Shown: piece after piece, positions 1 to 4,566 of the stretch
How the letters are laid out: each line of letters starts with the position of its first letter
How positions within the stretch are numbered: the first letter of the stretch is position 1
Source: Actinomycetales bacterium
Lineage (GTDB): Bacteria > Actinomycetota > Actinomycetes > Actinomycetales > Actinomycetaceae
Length of the DNA stretch: 6,877 bases
Assembly: GCA_012513625.1 (NCBI GenBank)
Contig: JAAZBW010000498.1
Coordinates: 1 to 6,877, forward strand
Reading direction: 5' to 3'
Position numbers and translations under genes: made by a program
Notes under the pieces: model-generated
Database searches by the model: none
What the model was told of the DNA's origin: nothing
Seen by the model: the letters and a program-made list of their open reading frames with translations, nothing else

Positions 1-45
1 CAAGCCTGCCAGCCAACCCCAGGTCAGCCAGAAACCAGACTGACA

Positions 46-99
46 GTGTGGTTCCGTCCCGCCGAGTGTGTGGTTCCGTCCCGCCAAATGTGTGGCGTA
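46..99 (+). repeat. 22-bp direct repeats with GTGTGG core
   Basis: Three GTGTGG cores start at 46, 68 and 90, exactly 22 bp apart. The first two units share an 18-bp identity (46-63 and 68-85, GTGTGGTTCCGTCCCGCC); the third keeps only the core. The 15-mer at 60-74 (CGCCGAGTGTGTGGT) is the exact reverse complement of 174-188, so this block faces the 34-bp block to its right. No gene is visible in 1-199. Confidence 0.75.
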
Positions 100-108
100 A
101 GTGCTTCG

Positions 109-195
109 GCACACTCGATGAGATGTTGGCGGACTCTTAACCACACAGTCGATGGGGTTCTTGCGGGATGTTAACCACACACTCGGCGAAAAAGG
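109..195 (-). repeat. 34-bp tandem repeats, inverted relative to 46-99
   Basis: TCGATG/TCGATG/TCGGCG start at 115, 149 and 183, a strict 34-bp period. Units 115-148 and 149-182 agree at about 25 of 34 positions; both contain CTTAACCACACA or GTTAACCACACA. Read on the minus strand, the block begins CCTTTTTCGCCGAG then TGTGTGGTT, nearly the same opening as the array at 3771. It starts 5 bp beyond the stop codon of the 118-aa gene, so it could affect that gene's transcript end. This is a DNA-level pattern with no coding sense. It might be a protein-binding array or a dispersed intergenic repeat. Confidence 0.75.
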
Positions 196-199
196 GACG

Positions 200-556
200 T
201 CAGAGGTAACGGATGACCGGCGGGGCCACGGTGACGATCAGGAGCGTAACGAGGCCCGTAAGGTTGCCGTACCGGGTGAACCAGCGCTGGTAGCCGAGGA
301 ACAACGCGAGTGAGAGCAGGAAGCCCATGAGGGCCACGCCTGTGGCCACGAAGGACTGGCCAGTGGGGTCCTCGGTGCTGATGTTGTCGATCAGCGACTG
401 GGCAAACATCAGCATGTAGATCACGGAGGCCGCGAGCCCTCCGGCGGCCAAGAGGAGCTGCCACCAGGGGCGGCGGGGGAGCGGCTCGTTGGGGAATACC
501 TCGCGGCCGAGGGGATCCAACCTCGTTTCCGACGTCCCGCGTTCGTACAGCTCCAT
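200..556 (-). CDS. Small three-helix membrane protein, function unknown
   Basis: This 118-residue protein matches no family I recognise. Residues 1-31 are polar and Pro/Arg-rich and end in RRPWW, which suggests a cytosolic N-terminus. Three hydrophobic stretches follow, at about 32-55, 68-89 and 98-115. The loop 56-67 is acidic (DNISTEDPTG), and the loop 90-97 carries two Arg (QRWFTRYG). The chain ends shortly after the third helix (PPVIRYL). There is no signal-peptide cleavage motif and no catalytic signature. The ATG at 556 is chosen because TAGAAT ends 6 nt upstream, which fits a leaderless start; no Shine-Dalgarno sequence is present. The gene is divergent from fbaA with a gap of about 210 bp, so the two could share control, but nothing ties their functions. 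The clean frame, hydrophobicity pattern and promoter make it a credible gene. Confidence 0.7.
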   Translation of the reverse strand: MELYERGTSETRLDPLGREVFPNEPLPRRPWWQLLLAAGGLAASVIYMLMFAQSLIDNISTEDPTGQSFVATGVALMGFLLSLALFLGYQRWFTRYGNLTGLVTLLIVTVAPPVIRYL

Positions 557-562
557 CTCATA

Positions 563-568
563 ATTCTA
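563..568 (-). promoter_or_regulatory. -10 hexamer TAGAAT of the 118-aa membrane protein gene
   Basis: On the minus strand TAGAAT is followed by 6 nt (TATGAG) and then the ATG at 556. That places the first base of the start codon at about +1. No convincing -35 element lies 16-18 bp upstream. Confidence 0.5.
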
Positions 569-626
569 TGCGAGCGGGGGTCGTCCGGCGCGGGTAGTCA
601 TCCTGCGCGGGGCGGACTGGCTGACG

Positions 627-646
627 CCGGGCGGGCGCCTGCCCGG
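627..646. promoter_or_regulatory. 20-bp near-palindrome between divergent genes
   Basis: CCGGGCGGGCGCCTGCCCGG matches its own reverse complement at 18 of 20 positions. It lies between the divergent starts of the membrane protein gene and fbaA. It could be an operator for either direction, or a chance product of high GC content. Confidence 0.25.
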
Positions 647-708
647 ACTGGGAACCCGCTATCCAGGCCGGGGTAGTCCACGGCCCGACCATCGGCCCAC
701 CGCCGCGC

Positions 709-730
709 CCAAGTCTGATGGGATACTTGG
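709..730 (+). promoter_or_regulatory. Probable fbaA promoter (-10) inside an inverted repeat
   Basis: GATACT at 722-727 is preceded by TG at 719-720, resembling an extended -10 element, and would start transcription near 734. The hexamer overlaps the right arm of a perfect 6-bp dyad, CCAAGT (709-714) and ACTTGG (725-730), separated by 10 bp. A regulator binding this dyad would cover the -10. No clear -35 is visible. Confidence 0.35.
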
Positions 731-754
731 AAGGAACGAACTCATTTGCGAAAC

Positions 755-760
755 GGAGGA
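755..760 (+). promoter_or_regulatory. fbaA ribosome binding site
   Basis: GGAGGA lies 6 nt before ATG 767. It fixes the start there rather than at the in-frame TTG at 746. Confidence 0.8.
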
Positions 761-766
761 AGAGCG

Positions 767-1786
767 ATGCCCATCGCAACCCCAGAGCAGTACGCGGCGA
801 TGCTGGACCGGGCCAAGGAGAAGAAGTTCGCCTACCCCGCCATCAACACCACCTCGTCCCAGTCCATTACGGCGGCTCTCCAGGGCTTCGCTGAGGCCGA
901 GTCGGACGGCATCATCCAGGTCTCCGTGGGCGGCGCCGAGTACGGCTCCGGCTCCACCATCAAGGACCGGGTGGCCGGTTCCCTGGCGCTCGCGGCCTAC
1001 GCCCGCGAGGTGGCCAAGAACTACCCCGTGACCATTGCGCTCCACACGGACCACTGCTCCAAGGAGAACCTGGACTCGTGGGTGCGCCCGCTCCTCGAGC
1101 TCGAGGCCGAGCAGGTCAAGCGCGGTGAGGACCCCACCTTCAACTCGCACATGTGGGACGGCTCGGCCGTGCCGATCGAGGAGAACCTTGAGGTCGCGAA
1201 GGAGCTCCTCGAGCTCTCCAACAAGGCGAACACCATCCTCGAGATCGAGATTGGTGTGGTGGGCGGCGAAGAGGACGGCGTTGCGCACGAGATCAACGAG
1301 AAGCTCTACACCACCCCGGAGGATGGCCTCGCGACGGCGGCCGCCCTCGGCCTTGGAGAGTACGGCCGCTATCTGACCGCGCTCACGTTCGGCAACGTGC
1401 ACGGCGTCTACAAGCCGGGCGCCGTGAAGCTCCGCCCGGAACTGCTGGGCGAGATCCAGAAGGCCGTGGGTGACAAGTACGGGAAGGACCGCCCATTTGA
1501 CCTCGTGTTCCACGGCGGCTCCGGCTCCTCGCCCGAGGAGATCGCCACCGCCGTGGCGGCCGGCGTCATCAAGATGAACGTGGACACGGACACGCAGTAC
1601 GCGTTCACCCGCCCCGTGGTGGAACACATGTTCCGCAACTACGACGGCGTGCTCAAGATCGACGGCGAGGTGGGTATCAAGAAGCAGTACGACCCGCGCA
1701 CGTGGGGCAAGCTCGCCGAGACCGGCATGGCCGCCCGCATCGTGCAGGCATGCCAGGAACTGGGTAGCGTCGGCACCAAGATGTGA
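767..1786 (+). CDS. fbaA: Class II fructose-bisphosphate aldolase
   Basis: The enzyme reversibly splits fructose 1,6-bisphosphate into glyceraldehyde 3-phosphate and dihydroxyacetone phosphate, in cytosolic glycolysis and gluconeogenesis. The 339 residues form one TIM-barrel domain, close to the usual length of actinobacterial homologues (about 340-345). From recall, it aligns along its whole length with mycobacterial Fba. Catalytic Asp95 and zinc ligand His96 lie in ALHTDHC (91-97). The other zinc ligands are His212 (FGNVHGVY, 208-215) and His249 (FHGGSGS, 248-254). NVDTDTQ (271-277) is the substrate-binding strand that typifies class IIA. IEIGVVGGEEDGV (160-172) and SHMWDGSAVP (127-136) are also family hallmarks. 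ATG 767 has a well-spaced GGAGGA. The gene appears monocistronic: a possible promoter lies at 709-730 and a strong terminator directly follows. Nothing is missing or broken. Confidence 0.98.
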   Translation: MPIATPEQYAAMLDRAKEKKFAYPAINTTSSQSITAALQGFAEAESDGIIQVSVGGAEYGSGSTIKDRVAGSLALAAYAREVAKNYPVTIALHTDHCSKENLDSWVRPLLELEAEQVKRGEDPTFNSHMWDGSAVPIEENLEVAKELLELSNKANTILEIEIGVVGGEEDGVAHEINEKLYTTPEDGLATAAALGLGEYGRYLTALTFGNVHGVYKPGAVKLRPELLGEIQKAVGDKYGKDRPFDLVFHGGSGSSPEEIATAVAAGVIKMNVDTDTQYAFTRPVVEHMFRNYDGVLKIDGEVGIKKQYDPRTWGKLAETGMAARIVQACQELGSVGTKM

Positions 1787-1803
1787 TCCGACCCTGATCG
1801 ACG

Positions 1804-1837
1804 CGAAGGGGGCCCGCCATCGAGCGGGCCCCCTTCG
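1804..1837 (+). terminator. Rho-independent terminator of fbaA
   Basis: A perfect 14-bp stem, CGAAGGGGGCCCGC (1804-1817) with GCGGGCCCCCTTCG (1824-1837), closes a 6-nt loop CATCGA. It starts 17 nt after the fbaA stop. Only a weak pyrimidine run (TCTTCT, 1841-1846) follows, which is usual in high-GC genomes. Confidence 0.9.
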
Positions 1838-1914
1838 GCGTCTTCTCGGGTCCCCAAGCGGTGAGCCGCCCGGCAGAACCACCCATCGGCGGACCCGGAG
1901 GATTCATGGCTTCC

Positions 1915-1920
1915 TATACT
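1915..1920 (+). promoter_or_regulatory. -10 hexamer TATACT of the GntR regulator gene
   Basis: TATACT is one base off the TATAAT consensus and is followed by 6 nt (CGTGGC) and ATG 1927. That spacing predicts a leaderless transcript starting on the ATG. A competing reading is ATG 1906 with GGAGG at 1897-1901. Confidence 0.55.
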
Positions 1921-1926
1921 CGTGGC

Positions 1927-2835
1927 ATGGACACCCCACGTGGCACCGAGCGCGCCCGCACCACGCTCGCGTACCTGCGGCGACAGATCACCACGGGCGA
2001 ATGGGGAGTGGGGGACCGCATTCCGATCGAACCCGAGCTCACGGAGATGCTGGGAGTGGGGCGCTCCACGATCCGGGAGGCAGTCCGATCGCTTGCCAGC
2101 ATTGGGATGCTCGAGACCCTCCCGGGCCGCGGCACGTTCGTGCGCTCCAGCACCCCCACCAGCGCTGTCCTCTCCGAGTTCCTCGCCGCCTACACCCTCG
2201 AAGAGCTGCTGAGCTACCGCCGGGCCCTCGAGGTGGAGGCTGCCCAGCAGGCTGCGCTTCACCGGACCCCGGAGGACATCGCCGCGCTCGAGGCCGCGGT
2301 GGCGCAGCCGCTCATGCGCTCGCACTGCCCCGCGCATGGGAACGACGGCGCCGGCGCGGAAGTTGCGGGAACCACCGGCGCAGGCGGCGATAGTGATGGT
2401 GACGACGAGGGTGACGGCGACGGTGCCGGAGAGGGCGCCGCCGGCGCCTCCGGCACGGGAAGCCACGGAGTGACAGGCTCCTCCGCGGACCTCGCAGCGC
2501 GTTTCCACCACCTTCTCTTTGACGCCGCCAAAAACCGGCTCCTCGCCTCCCTGTATGCGGGGATCTCGGAAAAGCTCGCTCAGCCCGCGCACGTGGGCCG
2601 GCTGGTGCACGCGGCGGACGCCGCCACCATGCAGGAGGAGCACGAGCTGATCATGGATGCCGTGCGCCGGGGGGACTTCATCGACGCCGTCCATGCCATG
2701 GCGGACCACATGGACAATGACCTCGTGATCGTCACTCCTGACGACCAGATCATCCCGGCACTCCAGCGCTCGCCCGCCGCTCAACGCCGTATCGGCGCCC
2801 GCGTCCCCCGCGAGGAGGAGTCCGGCGGAACCTGA
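1927..2835 (+). CDS. GntR-family (FadR subfamily) regulator with split FCD domain
   Basis: This is a 302-residue transcription factor. Residues 11-73 form the winged helix: RIPIEPELTEMLGVGRSTIR, then LETLPGRGTFV as the wing. Residues about 80-265 are a helical FCD domain, which in this family binds organic acids, often through a metal. The FCD is interrupted at about 137-187 by a linker rich in Gly, Ala, Asp, Glu and Ser. The domain resumes with RFHHLLFDAAKN (192-203). The usual metal ligands include an Asp four residues before the FH histidine; here that place is Ala190, with Asp188 nearby. His194, His239 and His261 remain. Ligand and targets cannot be read from the sequence. ATG 1927 fits a leaderless start after TATACT; ATG 1906, preceded by GGAGG, would add seven residues, and a GTG at 1861 overlaps no good signal. 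The gene stands alone after the fbaA terminator and converges on the GDPD gene. Confidence 0.88.
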   Translation: MDTPRGTERARTTLAYLRRQITTGEWGVGDRIPIEPELTEMLGVGRSTIREAVRSLASIGMLETLPGRGTFVRSSTPTSAVLSEFLAAYTLEELLSYRRALEVEAAQQAALHRTPEDIAALEAAVAQPLMRSHCPAHGNDGAGAEVAGTTGAGGDSDGDDEGDGDGAGEGAAGASGTGSHGVTGSSADLAARFHHLLFDAAKNRLLASLYAGISEKLAQPAHVGRLVHAADAATMQEEHELIMDAVRRGDFIDAVHAMADHMDNDLVIVTPDDQIIPALQRSPAAQRRIGARVPREEESGGT

Positions 2836-2836
2836 T

Positions 2837-2932
2837 CCCCGCCGTCGTTCCGGCGGTGAGTTGGGGTGCCGGCCGCACCCCCGCCGTCGTTCCGGCGGTG
2901 AGTTGGGGTGCCGGCCGCACCCCCGCCGTCGA
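2837..2932. repeat. Perfect 42-bp tandem duplication between convergent genes
   Basis: Units 2837-2878 and 2879-2920 are identical over 42 bp; a third copy stops after about 12 bp (2921-2932). Each unit holds two structures. One is a 6-bp stem, CCGCCG/CGGCGG (2839-2844 with 2851-2856). The other is a 7-bp stem, GGGGTGC/GCACCCC (2863-2869 with 2875-2881). The block starts 2 bp after the regulator's stop and ends about 20 bp from the stop of the opposing GDPD gene. Its identity implies recent duplication or gene conversion. Confidence 0.9.
2839..2923. terminator. Possible bidirectional terminator made of repeated hairpins
   Basis: Four GC-rich hairpins (stems at 2839-2856, 2863-2881, 2881-2898 and 2905-2923) separate the convergent regulator and GDPD genes. 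Symmetric stems would work in both directions. No U-tract follows on either strand, so intrinsic termination is uncertain. Confidence 0.45.
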
Positions 2933-2952
2933 CCAAATCGGTCGGTCAGAAC

Positions 2953-3708
2953 TCAGGCGCGCCAATCCTCGGGGAAGTCCTGCGCCCGGTCCGTGAACAC
3001 GCCGGTGACGCCCCACTCGGCGAGTTGCTCCGCCCGCTCGCGGGAGTTGACTGTGTAGACGTTGACTTCGTAGCCAGCCTCGCGGAACCTGCGCACGGAC
3101 TTCCGCGTCACCGTGGAGTCCGATGGGTGGAGCGCGGCGGCATCGAGCATGAGCCCCACCGAGTGCCACAGCCCGTTCATCCGCTTGTTCTCGAACAAGA
3201 TCCCGATCCGGGCGCCGGGCACCACGCGTCGGAACTCGTGCAGGAGGAGCGGGGAGAAGCTGGAGATGAGCACGTCACGGTCCGGGTCCAGCCGGTCCAG
3301 GTCCCGTGCCACCGCGGTCACGAGCGCACGCTGTTGTGCGGCCGGGACGCGGCGCACCTTGAGCTCCACGTTGGCGTCCAGACCGTTCTCGTTCATGAGG
3401 TCCACCACCTGGTCCAGGGTTGGCACCGGTTCACCCGCGAACTCCGGTGAGAACCATGAGCCGGCGTCGATTCTCCCGAGGTCCGCCCGGGAGAGTTCGT
3501 GGTACGCGCCGGTGCGGTTCGTGGTGCGGTCCAGCGTGGAGTCGTGGAGGACGATCACGGTGCCGTCGGCGAGCAGGTCCACATCCAGCTCAAAACGGGT
3601 GACGCCATGCTCGGCGCACAGCCGGAACGCGGCGAGCGTGTTCTCGGGCGCGAGTGAACTCATCCCGCGGTGGGCGATCACCTGGGGGTCGCGGCACTTG
3701 GTCAACAC
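2953..3708 (-). CDS. Glycerophosphodiester phosphodiesterase (GDPD family)
   Basis: The enzyme hydrolyses glycerophosphodiesters released from phospholipids to glycerol 3-phosphate and an alcohol. The 251 residues form a single TIM-barrel GDPD domain, the size of cytosolic UgpQ-type enzymes. There is no signal peptide or membrane segment, so it probably acts in the cytosol. The metal and catalytic motifs are in order: AHRG (His13, Arg14), PENT (21-24), ELDVD (Glu40, Asp42), LHDSTLDRTT (His55) and VELK (Glu115, Lys117). The C-terminus GVTGVFTDRAQDF (233-245) matches the end of the barrel. No ATG precedes the essential HRG motif closely. GTG 3708 is chosen because TAGCCT lies 7 nt upstream, fitting a leaderless start; TTG 3705 is possible. 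No Shine-Dalgarno sequence is visible. No glycerophosphodiester transporter gene is adjacent. Confidence 0.93.
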   Translation of the reverse strand: MLTKCRDPQVIAHRGMSSLAPENTLAAFRLCAEHGVTRFELDVDLLADGTVIVLHDSTLDRTTNRTGAYHELSRADLGRIDAGSWFSPEFAGEPVPTLDQVVDLMNENGLDANVELKVRRVPAAQQRALVTAVARDLDRLDPDRDVLISSFSPLLLHEFRRVVPGARIGILFENKRMNGLWHSVGLMLDAAALHPSDSTVTRKSVRRFREAGYEVNVYTVNSRERAEQLAEWGVTGVFTDRAQDFPEDWRA

Positions 3709-3715
3709 ACGGCAC

Positions 3716-3721
3716 AGGCTA
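3716..3721 (-). promoter_or_regulatory. -10 hexamer TAGCCT of the GDPD gene
   Basis: On the minus strand TAGCCT is followed by 7 nt (GTGCCGT) and GTG 3708, the spacing of a leaderless start. The same hexamer and spacing recur before a GTG at 4518. No clear -35 is visible. Confidence 0.4.
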
Positions 3722-3743
3722 GCCGGGCGAGGTGACGGGCAGG
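3722..3743 (+). repeat. Diverged copy of the 28-bp repeat family
   Basis: The 22 bp starting GCCGGGCGAGGTGACGGGC match 4341-4362 and 4397-4418 at 19 of 22 positions (three transitions). The copy lies directly upstream of the GDPD -10 hexamer. Confidence 0.5.
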
Positions 3744-3770
3744 TGACGTGCCTGGCAGGGGCGGCACCCC

Positions 3771-3905
3771 CCTTTTCGCCGACTGTGTGGTTTGGTTCTC
3801 GCATAGTTCCCGTCGACTGTGTGCCGACGACCAGCCGGGCCCGGCAGTTCCCGTCCACTGTGTGCCGTAGACCTGCCGACTCTGCCCGAGCCCCTCGGCT
3901 GTGCG
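3771..3905 (+). repeat. Second array of CTGTGTG-core repeats, 34- and 41-bp units
   Basis: The array opens CCTTTTCGCCGAC then TGTGTGGTT (3771-3792), matching the start of the minus-strand array at 173-195 except for one T and one G/C change. Cores GACTGTGTG (3781), GACTGTGTG (3815), CACTGTGTG (3856) and GGCTGTGCG (3897) are spaced 34, 41 and 41 bp. Unit 3781-3814 and the 34-bp unit nearest the leader of the first array agree at about 22 of 34 positions. It begins about 50 bp upstream of the GDPD -10 hexamer and reads away from that gene. Confidence 0.7.
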
Positions 3906-4066
3906 CCGTCGGCCAGCCGCGCCCCACGCGGTCATCGCAGTCGGTTCGGCAACAACGGGCGCACATTCCGTCGTCGGCGTGGGTAGATCCCACCCCCCCT
4001 GATCCCACCCACCCGGCAGTTACTCCACCGGTTCGGCCTCAGAAGCGGCGCTGCGGGCGAGCACGG

Positions 4067-4120
4067 CGGACAAGCTGTGAAGCTATCGGCTCCTGGACGA
4101 ACAGCGACACTGTTCGTTGG
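4067..4120 (+). repeat. Hairpin repeat, copy A
   Basis: This starts CGGACAAG and agrees with copy B (93 bp downstream) at about 38 of 50 positions. Its right half is a perfect 8-bp stem, ACGAACAG (4097-4104) and CTGTTCGT (4110-4117), with loop CGACA. Confidence 0.7.
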
Positions 4121-4159
4121 GGCAGGTGATGGCTGTGTCAACGCATGTGGCCGGTGGGA

Positions 4160-4214
4160 CGGACAACTTGTGAAGCTCCAGGCCTCTGGATAAACAGCGA
4201 CGCTATTTGTCCGG
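4160..4214 (+). repeat. Hairpin repeat, copy B
   Basis: The right half folds as GGATAAACAG (4191-4200) with CTATTTGTCC (4206-4212 end region, from 4203), loop CGACG or shorter, with one G-T wobble and one C-A mismatch. Against copy A, one stem pair has changed from G-C to A-T on both sides. The element is also bounded by CGGACAA (4160-4166) and TTGTCCG (4207-4213), an exact 7-bp inverted repeat. Confidence 0.65.
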
Positions 4215-4251
4215 AGAGGGGCCCGCTCCTGCCCGGAGAGCGGCTCGCTCC
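4211..4251 (+). repeat. 22-bp tandem repeat, two units
   Basis: 4211-4229 (CCGGAGAGGGGCCCGCTCC) and 4233-4251 agree at 17 of 19 positions with a 22-bp period. The block abuts hairpin repeat copy B. Confidence 0.6.
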
Positions 4252-4324
4252 CCAACGACGACGTCGGAACTCACCCTCCGCAAGCCCATGGACAGACATA
4301 GAAGCGTCACTCGACGTCCTAATC

Positions 4325-4420
4325 GGCGGGCGGGGGGCCAGCCGGGTGAGGTGGCGGGCGGGAGGTCAGCCGGAGGAGTTGGCGGGCGGGGGGCCAGCCG
4401 GGTGAGGTGGCGGGCGGGAG
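4325..4420 (+). repeat. 28-bp G-rich tandem repeat, three full units and a partial
   Basis: Units start at 4325, 4353, 4381 and 4409. Units 1 and 3 are identical over 28 bp, unit 2 agrees at 23 of 28, and unit 4 keeps only the first 12 bp (GGCGGGCGGGAG). The alternating identity (1 equals 3) suggests duplication of a 56-bp dimer. It lies about 85 bp upstream of the purA -10 hexamer. The G runs on the plus strand could fold into a quadruplex. Confidence 0.85.
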
Positions 4421-4504
4421 TTGGGCGCACGCGGGTGGCCGGCGAGGCGGAATGCAGCCACCCCAGTCCGCGGACGTTCCGCACACACGCGGGCTGGGTG
4501 TGAG

Positions 4505-4510
4505 TAGCCT
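4505..4510 (+). promoter_or_regulatory. -10 hexamer TAGCCT upstream of purA
   Basis: TAGCCT is followed by 7 nt (GAGACCC) and a GTG at 4518. A transcript from here would begin on that GTG and carry a 49-nt stretch before the purA ATG. No clear -35 is present. Confidence 0.45.
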
Positions 4511-4517
4511 GAGACCC

Positions 4518-4553
4518 GTGTCAGGCGCGGGAAACTGCGTGCCACCGTGTTGA
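4518..4553 (+). CDS. Possible leaderless 11-codon upstream ORF of purA
   Basis: GTG 4518 opens a short frame reading M-S-G-A-G-N-C-V-P-P-C and closing at TGA 4551-4553. Its start sits 7 nt after TAGCCT, exactly as at the GDPD and OYE starts. The frame differs from purA's. The stop codon touches the purA Shine-Dalgarno sequence (AAGGGGAG, 4553-4560), so a ribosome finishing here could reinitiate at or block purA. The peptide has two Cys and two Pro near its end. A chance frame of 11 codons is not improbable; the promoter spacing and stop placement are what make it notable. Confidence 0.3.
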   Translation: MSGAGNCVPPC

Positions 4554-4560
4554 AGGGGAG
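4554..4560 (+). promoter_or_regulatory. purA ribosome binding site
   Basis: AGGGGAG lies 6 nt before ATG 4567 and supports that start. Confidence 0.75.
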
Positions 4561-4566
4561 TGCGCC

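Larger units (their letters stand above)
3709..4566. other. Repeat-rich intergenic region between divergent GDPD and purA
   Basis: This stretch of about 850 bp shows no credible protein gene on either strand: the open frames in it lack start signals and recognisable domains. It holds at least four short-repeat groups, listed separately (3771-3905, 4067-4214, 4211-4251, 4325-4420). Also present are a 5-bp hairpin GTGGG/CCCAC at 3979-3993 and a direct repeat GATCCCACCC at 3987-3996 and 4001-4010. The purA leader occupies its right end. I see no tRNA, other structural RNA or transposase remnant. Confidence 0.7.

Noticed and set aside
46..195. CRISPR-like array
   Set aside because: The conserved core is only about 10-14 bp, units are degenerate, the period changes from 22 to 34 bp, orientation flips and no cas gene is present.
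659..1882. Long minus-strand open frame opposite fbaA (407 codons)
   Set aside because: It is the antisense shadow of a certain gene in GC-rich DNA, with Arg/Gly/His/Val-rich low-complexity translation and no domain.
2335..2487. Frameshift or pseudogene in the GntR gene
   Set aside because: The frame stays open and the FCD motifs resume in the same frame after the linker, so this is an in-frame insertion.
1639..2784. Minus-strand open frame opposite the GntR gene (381 codons)
   Set aside because: It runs through the fbaA end, the terminator and the regulator; the composition is typical of a shadow frame.
3932..4255. Minus-strand frame with a repeated peptide (TNSVAV...SFT.CP)
   Set aside because: The peptide repeat only reflects the hairpin DNA repeat, whose 93-bp spacing is a multiple of three. 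There is no start signal and no domain.
4207..4503. Plus-strand frame of 98 codons in the purA upstream region
   Set aside because: It is mostly the 28-bp G-rich repeat translated into Gly/Arg; no ribosome binding site or family resemblance.
3709..4566. Transposon or insertion-sequence remnant
   Set aside because: There is no transposase fragment and no target-site duplication that I can see; the repeats are short and tandem rather than terminal.
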